10,323 nucleotides of DNA from Bacillota bacterium. Lineage in GTDB: Bacteria; Bacillota; Clostridia; Acetivibrionales; DSM-2933. Under the pieces are notes generated by a model that saw nothing but the letters and a program-made list of their open reading frames with translations, searched no databases and had not been told where the DNA came from. Positions 1 through 6,160 of this stretch are shown here, in pieces. The DNA is taken from assembly GCA_030705945.1 (NCBI GenBank), contig JAUZPS010000126.1, positions 1-10,323 of the forward strand. The letters are read 5' to 3'. Numbering within the stretch: the first letter of the stretch is position 1; the number at the start of each line of letters is the position of its first letter. A program made the translations under genes and the position numbers.

Positions 1-449
1 TAAATGGCCGATCCAAAATTGACCTGACCGCGCCCTTAAAAACCTTCATTTAAATACCCTCTCTCATTTTGCGCTATGTATACAGTATATTACGTTCATT
101 AAATGATTTATTAATAACAAACTCCGCTGTATATTTATATTATATATAAAGTTTCAATTATTCGCCTTATCATAGTAAACATCCATATTCATAATACGGA
201 AATTATCATAAAAGCTTCGATTATTATAACATATCATAATTAATCAGTAAAGCACCGACATTTCAGGCAGTAAACCCCTAATTTTTACTATTTCTTTCTC
301 AGCTAATGGAAACAGAAGCATATCTATATAGATTTTTTCCACTAACTTAAATCACGCAGTTGACCCCCATGTCTGCATTGGCGTAAATATACTTTCCACC
401 TGCCATTTTATATGGCTATTAGTTTTTTGTTAATTATTAACTGCCTTTG
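1..449. other. AT-rich stretch without a supportable gene
   Basis: I see no gene with a ribosome binding site here. The first ~40 bases are distinctly GC-richer than what follows and contain a tggccgat...aaaattgacc-like string that resembles ends of IS21-type elements from memory; this is weak. The rest is AT-rich. A 5-bp hairpin (gccat/atggc, 402-416) precedes a T-rich run at 423-428 on the plus strand, too weak to call a terminator. A 32-codon open frame with a GTG on the minus strand (244-342) has no SD. Confidence 0.5.
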
Positions 450-465
450 TTAATTATTAATAGCG
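426..465. repeat. 20-bp period tandem duplication at the 3' end of the flavodoxin gene
   Basis: The 15-mer tttgttaattattaa occurs at 426-440 and again at 446-460, giving a tandem repeat of period 20. The right copy contains the flavodoxin stop codon (450-452 on the minus strand), so the duplication involves the end of the gene and its 3' flank. Twenty is not a multiple of three, so the left copy lies outside the reading frame. Confidence 0.7.
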
Positions 466-980
466 TTTATTACTGGTATAATCGCATTTCTGTTGGTAAA
501 GTCAACCACCTTTCCATAAGTGGCAATCATTCCCTTTGAATCATCATCAATATCTTCAGATTTTTTTCTTTTTATCGATTTTATAAGCAAAAACATTAAA
601 ATCCGGTCAATAACATTCATTTTTTTATAATTAAGTCCTCCTCTTAGAATAAAAAATTGGGTATTATCTTTCATTTCATTTGAAAGATTATGGTTCCTAA
701 CCTCTTCTATCGCTTCGTCCTTCTTTAGAGTAGCTCCTACAGCAACCACAATTAGCTTTTTATCACAAAACTTTTTATAATTATTTTTTATTAAAGAAAA
801 GCCTAGAATTCCTCCTGCATATAAACCACCACAATATACAATTGTATCATACTCGCTTAATCTATCGGCATTAATTTCGTTTGCTTTAAATATCTCACAA
901 CGCGCGTCTTCAGCAATCCATTTTGCGTATTTTTCTGTACTTCCATATTTTGATTTATAAACCACAGCTACTTTTTTCAT
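450..980 (-). CDS. Flavodoxin domain protein (HemG-like / Flavodoxin_5 type)
   Basis: A 176-aa protein with a flavodoxin fold. The N-terminal strand VAVVYKSKYGST (residues 4-15) matches the FMN phosphate-binding loop pattern S/T-x-x-G-S-T. IVYCGGLYAGGI (47-58) fits the second FMN loop, and the stretch 109-137 (FFILRGGLNY... then a hydrophobic helix) is typical of the short flavodoxins related to menaquinone-dependent protoporphyrinogen oxidase HemG. The length matches that family. It probably binds FMN and passes electrons in the cytoplasm; the substrate is unknown, and no heme genes are nearby, so I do not call it hemG. The SD is a G-rich GGGGGCTGG a few bases before ATG. An upstream ATG (994-992) runs into a stop after five codons. 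It is divergent from the ArsA-like gene, with a repeat element between them. No clear terminator follows. Confidence 0.88.
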   Translation of the reverse strand: MKKVAVVYKSKYGSTEKYAKWIAEDARCEIFKANEINADRLSEYDTIVYCGGLYAGGILGFSLIKNNYKKFCDKKLIVVAVGATLKKDEAIEEVRNHNLSNEMKDNTQFFILRGGLNYKKMNVIDRILMFLLIKSIKRKKSEDIDDDSKGMIATYGKVVDFTNRNAIIPVINAINN

Positions 981-1005
981 TTTCCAGCCCCCATAATAAT
1001 TATCC

Positions 1006-1152
1006 TATATATTTTGCAATAAACATTTTACATACTTTTTTATATTGCAAAATATGCACCTTGATTCATAAGTTGCTAAAAGTTCAGCTTTGATAGTAAA
1101 ATGCAGACGTATTAACTGCATTTTTAATGTAAAATCTTTTTCGTAACTTATA
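1006..1152 (+). repeat. Intergenic repeat, copy A (R2 unit only)
   Basis: This 147-bp segment is about 95% identical by eye to 5906-6053, same strand. It has three dyads: a perfect 12-bp inverted repeat atattttgcaat (1009-1020) / attgcaaaatat (1044-1055); a terminal-type repeat ataagttgctaaaag (1068-1082) / ctttttcgtaacttat (1136-1151), with two mismatches here; and a 9-bp hairpin aaaatgcag (1098-1106) / ctgcatttt (1116-1124). It contains no ORF. It lies between the divergent flavodoxin and ArsA-like genes, ending 42 bases before the latter's ATG. It resembles a MITE; a structured RNA is the alternative. Confidence 0.85.
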
Positions 1153-1194
1153 TAAAAATAGCTATCCTAACAATATAATAAAGGAGTGGGACTT

Positions 1195-2370
1195 ATGAGA
1201 ATTATTGTTTATACCGGTAAAGGTGGAGTAGGTAAAACCAGTATTGCTGCCGCAACAGCCTTGAAATCAGCGAGAAGAGGCTTAAAAACGCTCATTGTGA
1301 GCACAGATGCCGCGCACAGTCTGGGAGATTCACTTGATATTGATCTTACGGCTGAACCTGTGAAGATTGAAGAAAACCTTTGGGCTCAGGAAATAGATAC
1401 AATCCATGAAATAGAAAAAGGGTGGGCGAAGGTTCAGGAATATTTTACATTATTGTTTACATCAAAAGCCGTTAAAGACATTACTACAGAAGAATTGACA
1501 GTGTTTCCGGGCATGGATGAACTCCTCAGCCTTATTAGAATATTGGGACATTACAAGGAAGGTTTTTATGACCTTATCGTTATAGATTGCGCTCCAACAG
1601 GCGAAACTCTTGCCCTTTTAAGCTACCCGGATTTGTTCAGGTGGTGGATGGAAAAACTGTTTCCGATAAAAAGAAAGGCTATAAAAATTACAAGACCTGT
1701 TGTAGAGCCCCTTCTTGGCATTCCATTGCCTTCTGACGCCGTAATGAACGAGATTGAAAATATATTTAACCAGCTGGATCAAATGAAGAAAATCTTTTCA
1801 GATAGAAAGATAACCAGTATAAGAATTGTTGTTAATCCGGAAAAAATGGTTATAAAAGAAGCTAAAAGAAGTTTCACCTATCTTAACATATATAATTTTA
1901 ATGTTGACGCAATTGTTGTTAACAGAGTCATTCCACAAGATATTACGGACAGCTACTTTGCAATGTGGAAGGAAATTCAGAAAAGTTACATTGATGAAGC
2001 AAAGCAATGTTTTGCTCCTGTTCCAATGATGTACGCGCCCTTGTTTGAGAAGGAAATAGTCGGATTGGAAATGCTAGGACGCCTGAGTGATAAGCTCTTT
2101 AGCGAGTTAAACCCTGAAGAGATTCTGTATAATATAAAAAATCAGACATTTGAGAAACGCGGAAAGCAGTATCTCCTCAGAATAAACATGCCGTTCTGCG
2201 AAAAAAACGAGCTGAGCCTTGCGCAGAAGTCCGATGAACTAGTCATTAAAGCAGGAAAAATCAAGAGAAATATTGTTCTTCCAAAAACCTTGCAATACTT
2301 GTCAATATCGTCTGCAAAGTTTGAAAATGACGCGCTTAACATATGGTTCGGGGGTGAAAATAATGAATAG
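1195..2370 (+). CDS. ArsA/Get3-family ATPase with C-terminal HSP20-like domain
   Basis: A 391-aa single-copy ArsA/TRC40 (Get3) ATPase. Deviant Walker A GKGGVGKTS (residues 8-16, signature Lys9), switch I STDAAHSL (36-43, catalytic Asp38), switch II DCAPTGETLALL (131-142) and the nucleotide-base loop VVNRVIP (241-247) are all present. Residues ~322-388 form a beta-rich ArsA_HSP20/alpha-crystallin-like domain. The CxxC zinc motif of eukaryotic Get3 is absent. This architecture resembles Get3d-type proteins rather than the tandem ArsA pump subunit, and no arsR, arsB or arsC is nearby, so a client-binding chaperone or targeting role is more likely than arsenite export. Start: ATG at 1195 has SD AAGGAG (1181-1186) with 8-nt spacing; the in-frame GTG at 1186 overlaps that SD and is rejected. 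The stop overlaps the next gene, implying co-translation. Confidence 0.9.
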   Translation: MRIIVYTGKGGVGKTSIAAATALKSARRGLKTLIVSTDAAHSLGDSLDIDLTAEPVKIEENLWAQEIDTIHEIEKGWAKVQEYFTLLFTSKAVKDITTEELTVFPGMDELLSLIRILGHYKEGFYDLIVIDCAPTGETLALLSYPDLFRWWMEKLFPIKRKAIKITRPVVEPLLGIPLPSDAVMNEIENIFNQLDQMKKIFSDRKITSIRIVVNPEKMVIKEAKRSFTYLNIYNFNVDAIVVNRVIPQDITDSYFAMWKEIQKSYIDEAKQCFAPVPMMYAPLFEKEIVGLEMLGRLSDKLFSELNPEEILYNIKNQTFEKRGKQYLLRINMPFCEKNELSLAQKSDELVIKAGKIKRNIVLPKTLQYLSISSAKFENDALNIWFGGENNE

Positions 2371-2578
2371 GAAGGATATTATGAAGGATTTATTGAAGCT
2401 GGAGGTAAAGAAAACAAGGCTTCTATTGGATATATTGCCTGATCAGCTAGGCAGATATGCCAAAGATGGATTTGACAGTTTTATCGATACGCTCAATGAA
2501 GTAACCAAAGAGAGTATTGAGGATCGGCCAAAGGTTGATAAAGAAAAAGGTGGACTTAATAAGGTAAGTATTGACTAA
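2363..2578 (+). CDS. Small helical protein coupled to the ArsA-like ATPase (unknown function)
   Basis: A 71-aa protein I do not recognise. The ATG at 2363 lies inside the last codons of the ATPase gene, an 8-bp overlap that indicates translational coupling; a G-rich GGGGGTG about 8 nt upstream may serve as SD. A longer reading from 2273 would lie wholly inside the ATPase gene and is not believable. The sequence is charged and predicted helical: residues 6-25 (IMKDLLKLEVKKTRLLLDIL) are amphipathic, followed by a helix around 33-50 and a polar Lys/Asp-rich tail. There is no membrane segment, signal peptide or cysteine. The overlap suggests a stoichiometric partner, adaptor or client-handling cofactor of the ATPase; this is inference from context only. 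Confidence 0.72.
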   Translation: MNRKDIMKDLLKLEVKKTRLLLDILPDQLGRYAKDGFDSFIDTLNEVTKESIEDRPKVDKEKGGLNKVSID

Positions 2579-2657
2579 GTTTATTTTATATAACTTGAAT
2601 CATAAAAGAAGGAAAATGTTATAATACAGTTATTATTCTTAAGGCAAATACTACAAC

Positions 2658-2686
2658 AAAAAGAGTTAGGGGGACAATATCCTCCT
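2658..2686 (-). terminator. Probable terminator of the glycosyltransferase gene
   Basis: On the minus strand AGGAGGA (2686-2680) pairs with TCCCCCT (2674-2668) around a 5-nt loop with one C-A mismatch, followed by AACTCTTTTT (to 2658). The hairpin overlaps the last codons and the TAA stop at 2668-2666, so it would form immediately behind terminating ribosomes. Confidence 0.45.
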
Positions 2687-3865
2687 CCAGTTTTTGCTCT
2701 CAATAATAGCGTTTTGAGGCATACTCATCTGCATCTGCGCGTTTTCTTTTTCAGACTCTAAAGACAAATCAATGATTAAACCCGCTATTTTGTCGGTTGC
2801 GGTGGGTTTGGCCAGAAGTTTAGCCATCTCTTTCATATGACATATTCTTAAGGGATTATCGATAATTTGATGCAGCATATTGTCAATATTGTCGTTCTTG
2901 AGAATTCTAGCCGCAACCCCTATATTCGTAAGGAAACGAGCATTTCTTTCCTCCTGCCCGGGAATTGGAGAAATTATCAGAACAGGCACGCCTTTTATCA
3001 AGGCTTCTGAGATTGTCATTCCACCGGGCTTTGTTATTAATAAATCGGAAATTTCCATAAAGTCTGCGATTTTATCAGTATAGCCTAGAATCTTGATGCT
3101 CTTGGATGAATTTTTTGAATATCTTTCTAGTTGTCCTTTGAGCTTAGTGTTGGCGCCTGTGATAACAACTATCTGAATATCTCCTGGGTACCCGAGGAGA
3201 GATAAAAAAGTCTTGCGAATATCTCCAAATCCAAGACTGCCTCCCATAATAAGAACAGTAGGCTTATTTTCAAGGTTATGCTCTTTACAAAGTTCAAGTT
3301 TATCCTTTTTTTGATAAAAGCTGCTTGTGACAGGAATACCTAAAGGGTAAATAATATTTTCAGGAATACCTTTTTTTATCAGCTCATTTTTTATAAAATC
3401 ATTTGCTACGACATAAGCCGAAACGTATTCATGGAGCCAATAAGAATGAGTGGTATAGTCTGTTATTATAGAGACAGTCGGAACTTTAAGCTGGCCCTTT
3501 TTATGGAGCTTTGAAAGTATCTGCAATGGAATAAAATTGGTGCAGGCAATAAGGGATGGCTTAAACTTATCTATCAGATACATTATTTTAATTGACAGAA
3601 GCTTGTTCAATGCGCTGCCAAAGTTGTATCTGCTGCCCCTTGGTTCAGATAAGGAATAATATTTTCCATAAACCCTTGGGGTCTTTTTAATTATGTTTAA
3701 GTATCCGCCGACGATTATTTTATCCAATAATGGGCTTATATATCTGTATGTATCGATTATCATGATATTGGCGTCAGGATAATTTAACTTAATTTGTTCC
3801 TGTATTGCTTCTGCGGCTTTCACATGTCCAGCGCCGGCAGATACCGTGAAAATTAATATATTCAT
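2666..3865 (-). CDS. MGDG synthase/UgtP-family glycosyltransferase (diacylglycerol glucosyltransferase-like)
   Basis: A 399-aa GT-B glycosyltransferase of the MGDG-synthase / UgtP / MurG-like group (GT28). The N-terminal acceptor domain opens with ILIFTVSAGAGHVKAAEAI (3-21), the glycine-rich loop characteristic of MGDG synthases, and continues through ITDYTTHSYW (134-143). The C-terminal donor domain has VLIMGGSLGFGD (204-215), LLITKPGGMTISEAL (275-289) with the conserved PGG, and PGQEERNARFL (302-312), which contacts the UDP-sugar. The known family transfers glucose or galactose from UDP-sugar to diacylglycerol at the inner membrane face, making glycolipids and lipoteichoic acid anchors. Length is typical. 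SD AAGGGG (3882-3877) lies 11 nt from ATG. It is monocistronic, convergent with the ATPase pair and divergent from ypeB. The exact sugar and number of transfers cannot be told. Confidence 0.9.
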   Translation of the reverse strand: MNILIFTVSAGAGHVKAAEAIQEQIKLNYPDANIMIIDTYRYISPLLDKIIVGGYLNIIKKTPRVYGKYYSLSEPRGSRYNFGSALNKLLSIKIMYLIDKFKPSLIACTNFIPLQILSKLHKKGQLKVPTVSIITDYTTHSYWLHEYVSAYVVANDFIKNELIKKGIPENIIYPLGIPVTSSFYQKKDKLELCKEHNLENKPTVLIMGGSLGFGDIRKTFLSLLGYPGDIQIVVITGANTKLKGQLERYSKNSSKSIKILGYTDKIADFMEISDLLITKPGGMTISEALIKGVPVLIISPIPGQEERNARFLTNIGVAARILKNDNIDNMLHQIIDNPLRICHMKEMAKLLAKPTATDKIAGLIIDLSLESEKENAQMQMSMPQNAIIESKNWRRILSP

Positions 3866-4285
3866 TAAATTATTATCCCCTTTTTTCTTTTTCGTTTTGG
3901 ATTATGAGTTTTAATCAGTATTATTTTTCTCTGAAAACAAAAAAATATAATAGAAGATTAATTGATTTTTTTATGAAGGATGGAAAGTAATTTTCATTAA
4001 GAAATAGTCTTATGATATTTACAGAATTACCATAAAAGAACTTAAAATCATTGCAAGAAATATGAATATTTTTTTTATCAAAACAGAAAATACTATATGT
4101 TACGAAAAAGATTATACATTAAAAATGCAGTTAATACGTCTGCAGACAAAAGCCTATTATTTCAAGTTTTTGAAACGACCAGTTGACCAGTTATTTTTTT
4201 GATACTACCCAATATAAAATTTTAATTAATTGATCTTAATCTATATAAAAATACTTGTTCATAGCTTTATACAGGAGGTGTTATT
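3866..4285. other. Divergent intergenic region between glycosyltransferase and ypeB
   Basis: This 420-bp AT-rich stretch has no ORF of note. It must contain promoters for both flanking genes, but I find no convincing -35/-10 pair; a TATAAA at 4244-4249 lacks a good -35, and I could not confidently place a sigma-G type promoter. Its middle is occupied by a truncated, inverted copy of the intergenic repeat (4094-4209). Confidence 0.5.
4094..4209 (-). repeat. Intergenic repeat, copy C (internally deleted R1-R2, inverted)
   Basis: Read on the minus strand, 4209-4145 matches the R1 part of 5804-5864 (ggtagtatcaaaaaa, caactgg, cgtttcaaaaacttga) and 4144-4094 matches the right half of R2 (tgcagacgtattaactgc ... 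ctttttcgtaac). The ~135 bp between these parts in the longest copy are missing. The junction falls in a perfect palindrome gtctgcagac (4138-4147). It also carries an 8-bp tandem duplication gaccagtt (4177-4192). R1 and R2 occur here in the same relative order as in copy B, so they belong to one element. Confidence 0.8.
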
Positions 4286-5752
4286 TTGAGTTTTAGAGAA
4301 AAATTATTGGATTTTAAGCGTAGATTGTCTGATAGAAAAATGTATAGTATTGTAATTGCAGTAATTGCGGCTGTGGCGCTTTGGGGACTTTATCAATATA
4401 AGCATTCGGCTCAGTTAAGGCAGCAGCTTGATAATCAGTACAATCGCGCGTTTTTCGATATGACAGGTTATGTCAAAAATGTTGAGGTGCTGCTAGTAAA
4501 ATCACTTATTACTTCATCGCCTCAAAAAACAGCAACCACTCTTCAGGAGGCATGGAGACAAGCAAATATGGCTCAGGCAAATTTGGGGCAGTTGCCTATC
4601 TCTACTCAGACTTTATCAAGTACTTCAAAGTTTCTTACTCAGGTAGGCGACCTTTCTTATTCACTGAACAATCAGAACCTTCAGGGTAAGCCGCTGACCG
4701 ATCAACAATATAAGACGATTGAACAGCTTCAAAATTATGCGGTAAAGCTTGGCAGAAGCCTTAATTCATTGCAGAACGAGATACAGGGCGGAAGAATGAA
4801 ATGGGGAGAACTTTCAGCTAAAGGCCCCAGCTTTCTAAAAAAAGCGTCAACAAGTCTGCCTTCAAAAGAGTTCGAAAGTATTGATAAAACATTTCAAAGT
4901 TATCCAACTCTTATTTATGACGGACCATTTTCAGACCATGTCGCTAAAGCAGAACCCAAAGGAATTACAGGTGAATTAATTAATGCGACTCAAGCGAAGC
5001 AAAAGGTTCAGGTACTATTTAAAAATTACAAGGTTAAATCAATTACAGAAACAGGCGCTCAAGCTCAAACAGGAACAAAGAGCGGAGCCAAAACCGGTAA
5101 TACTCAAAGCAAAAGCAATAATGATAAGACGAGCAATAATGGGGCTCCAATAAAGACTTTTGGTTTTAAGGTACTATTTAGCGACAGGCCTGAAGCTGAC
5201 GCCGCATATATCGATATTACAGAAAAGGGCGGACATATATATTGGATGCTGATTAACAGAGCAGCAACGTCCTCAAAGCTAAGTATTGATTCGGCAAAGG
5301 AAGCGGGAAGAAAGTTTCTTGAGACACAAGGATATCCTGGCATGGTAGATACCTACTATGTTAAAGAGGATAATACCGCCACTATAAATTATGCTTATAA
5401 ACAAGGTAATGTCGTAGTTTACCCCGACCTCATTAAAATAAAGATTGCTCTTGATAACGGTGAAATTCTTGGAATGGAGGGCAAGGGATATCTTTCCGCT
5501 CATACCCAAAGAAGCATTCCTAAGCCTAAAATCACGCAACAGCAGGCAAGGGCCTCAATAAATAACAGAATGAAAATTCTTTCCTCTGATCTGGCAATAA
5601 TCCCCACAGATTATAAAACGGAGCTGTTTGTATATGAATTTAAAGGAAAGCTCAACAACAAAGACTTTCTGGTTTATATAAATGCTGAGACGGGAAAAGA
5701 GGAAAATATACTTATGATAATTGATACTGATAAAGGTATTCTGACTATTTAG
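4286..5752 (+). CDS. ypeB: Germination protein YpeB
   Basis: A 488-aa YpeB-family protein, somewhat longer than the ~450-aa Bacillus protein. Residues 1-18 are basic, 20-36 form one transmembrane/uncleaved signal segment, 45-220 are the helical YpeB N-domain ending in SYPTLIYDGPFSDHV (205-219), and 290-488 contain PepSY-like repeats (about 331-400 and 415-480). A Gly/Ser/Thr/Lys/Gln-rich low-complexity linker (about 257-287) separates the halves. In Bacillus, YpeB sits at the spore inner membrane and is mutually required with the cortex-lytic enzyme SleB for cortex hydrolysis at germination. Start: TTG at 4286, 5 nt after a strong SD AGGAGGTG (4273-4280). Unusually no sleB adjoins it: upstream is a divergent glycosyltransferase and downstream a CPBP protease. 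It is bracketed by inverted repeat copies. Confidence 0.95.
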   Translation: MSFREKLLDFKRRLSDRKMYSIVIAVIAAVALWGLYQYKHSAQLRQQLDNQYNRAFFDMTGYVKNVEVLLVKSLITSSPQKTATTLQEAWRQANMAQANLGQLPISTQTLSSTSKFLTQVGDLSYSLNNQNLQGKPLTDQQYKTIEQLQNYAVKLGRSLNSLQNEIQGGRMKWGELSAKGPSFLKKASTSLPSKEFESIDKTFQSYPTLIYDGPFSDHVAKAEPKGITGELINATQAKQKVQVLFKNYKVKSITETGAQAQTGTKSGAKTGNTQSKSNNDKTSNNGAPIKTFGFKVLFSDRPEADAAYIDITEKGGHIYWMLINRAATSSKLSIDSAKEAGRKFLETQGYPGMVDTYYVKEDNTATINYAYKQGNVVVYPDLIKIKIALDNGEILGMEGKGYLSAHTQRSIPKPKITQQQARASINNRMKILSSDLAIIPTDYKTELFVYEFKGKLNNKDFLVYINAETGKEENILMIIDTDKGILTI

Positions 5753-5803
5753 GAATGTTGAAAAAATAACTTCCGCTAAAATCTTCGCTTTCATGTTAAC
5801 TTA

Positions 5804-6053
5804 GGTAGTATCAAAAAACTTAGCAACTGGGCGTTTCAAAAACTTGATATAATGGGTTTTCGTCATATAAACTTGAACAAGGAATTTTTTGAAACGCTCT
5901 TATAATATATATTTTGCAATAAACATTTTACATCAGTTTTTTATATTGCAAAATATAAACCTTGATTCATAAGTTGCGAAAAGTTCAACTTTGATAGTAA
6001 AATGCAGACGAATTAACTGCATTTTTAATGTAAAATCTTTTTCGCAACTTATA
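5804..6053 (+). repeat. Intergenic repeat, copy B (longest, R1 + R2)
   Basis: A 250-bp non-coding element. R1 (5804-5899) includes a 71-bp segment with imperfect ends gcgtttcaaaaa (5831-5842) / ttttttgaaacgctc (5885-5899). R2 (5906-6053) repeats copy A: a perfect 12-bp inverted repeat 5909-5920/5945-5956, terminal arms ataagttgcgaaaag (5969-5983) / ctttttcgcaacttat (6037-6052) that pair fully apart from one extra A, and a 9-bp hairpin 5999-6007/6017-6025. The left end of R1 (tagtatcaaaa..agcaact, 5806-5827) resembles the reverse complement of 5972-5999, so the element is nested-palindromic. No transposase is encoded. Best read as a MITE-like element; the ends are inferred from where copies stop matching. 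Confidence 0.8.
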
Positions 6054-6072
6054 ATATATAAACATTTAAATG

Positions 6073-6100
6073 AACCAAGGCTAAATACTTGGTTTTTATT
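6073..6100 (+). terminator. Short terminator-like hairpin after ypeB
   Basis: AACCAAG (6073-6079) pairs with CTTGGTT (6088-6094) around an 8-nt loop and is followed by TTTATT. It could end ypeB transcription before the protease gene; stem is short, so moderate confidence. Confidence 0.45.
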
Positions 6101-6127
6101 GCATAAATATTGTCATAGTTGTATTAT
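6099..6127 (+). promoter_or_regulatory. Possible sigma-A promoter for the CPBP protease gene
   Basis: TTGCAT (6099-6104) and TATTAT (6122-6127) are separated by 17 bp, placing the transcript start about 6134, shortly before the SD at 6147. The hexamers are imperfect and the region is AT-rich, so a chance match is possible. Confidence 0.35.
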
Positions 6128-6160
6128 ATATTAATATAACACTTATGGAGGATCTTTTTT

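Larger units (their letters stand above)
5753..6160. other. Intergenic region ypeB to CPBP protease gene
   Basis: This 408-bp non-coding stretch consists mainly of the longest repeat copy (5804-6053), then a short terminator-like hairpin (6073-6100) and a probable promoter for the protease gene. The first 50 bases after the ypeB stop show no structure I can support. The layout implies that ypeB and the protease gene are separately transcribed despite sharing a strand. Confidence 0.6.

Noticed and set aside
244..342. 32-codon minus-strand frame with GTG start (begins VEKIYIDMLLFPLAEK)
   Set aside because: The composition looks protein-like, but there is no SD, the start is weak, no family is recognised, and a frame this short is expected by chance. 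It might be a gene remnant.
1174..1179. TATAAT just upstream of the ArsA-like gene as its -10 box
   Set aside because: It lies immediately before the SD, which would leave the SD out of the transcript, and there is no -35 at 17 bp.
1186..1194. GTG start nine bases upstream for the ArsA-like ATPase
   Set aside because: It overlaps the AAGGAG that serves the ATG at 1195, and the family starts directly at the strand before the P-loop.
1195..2370. Arsenite efflux pump subunit
   Set aside because: Single ATPase domain with HSP20-like C-terminus, and no arsB, arsD or arsR in the neighbourhood.
2617..2638. Terminator after the 71-aa gene (ataata/tattat hairpin)
   Set aside because: The stem is only six A-T pairs, with TCTT afterwards; too weak in DNA this AT-rich.
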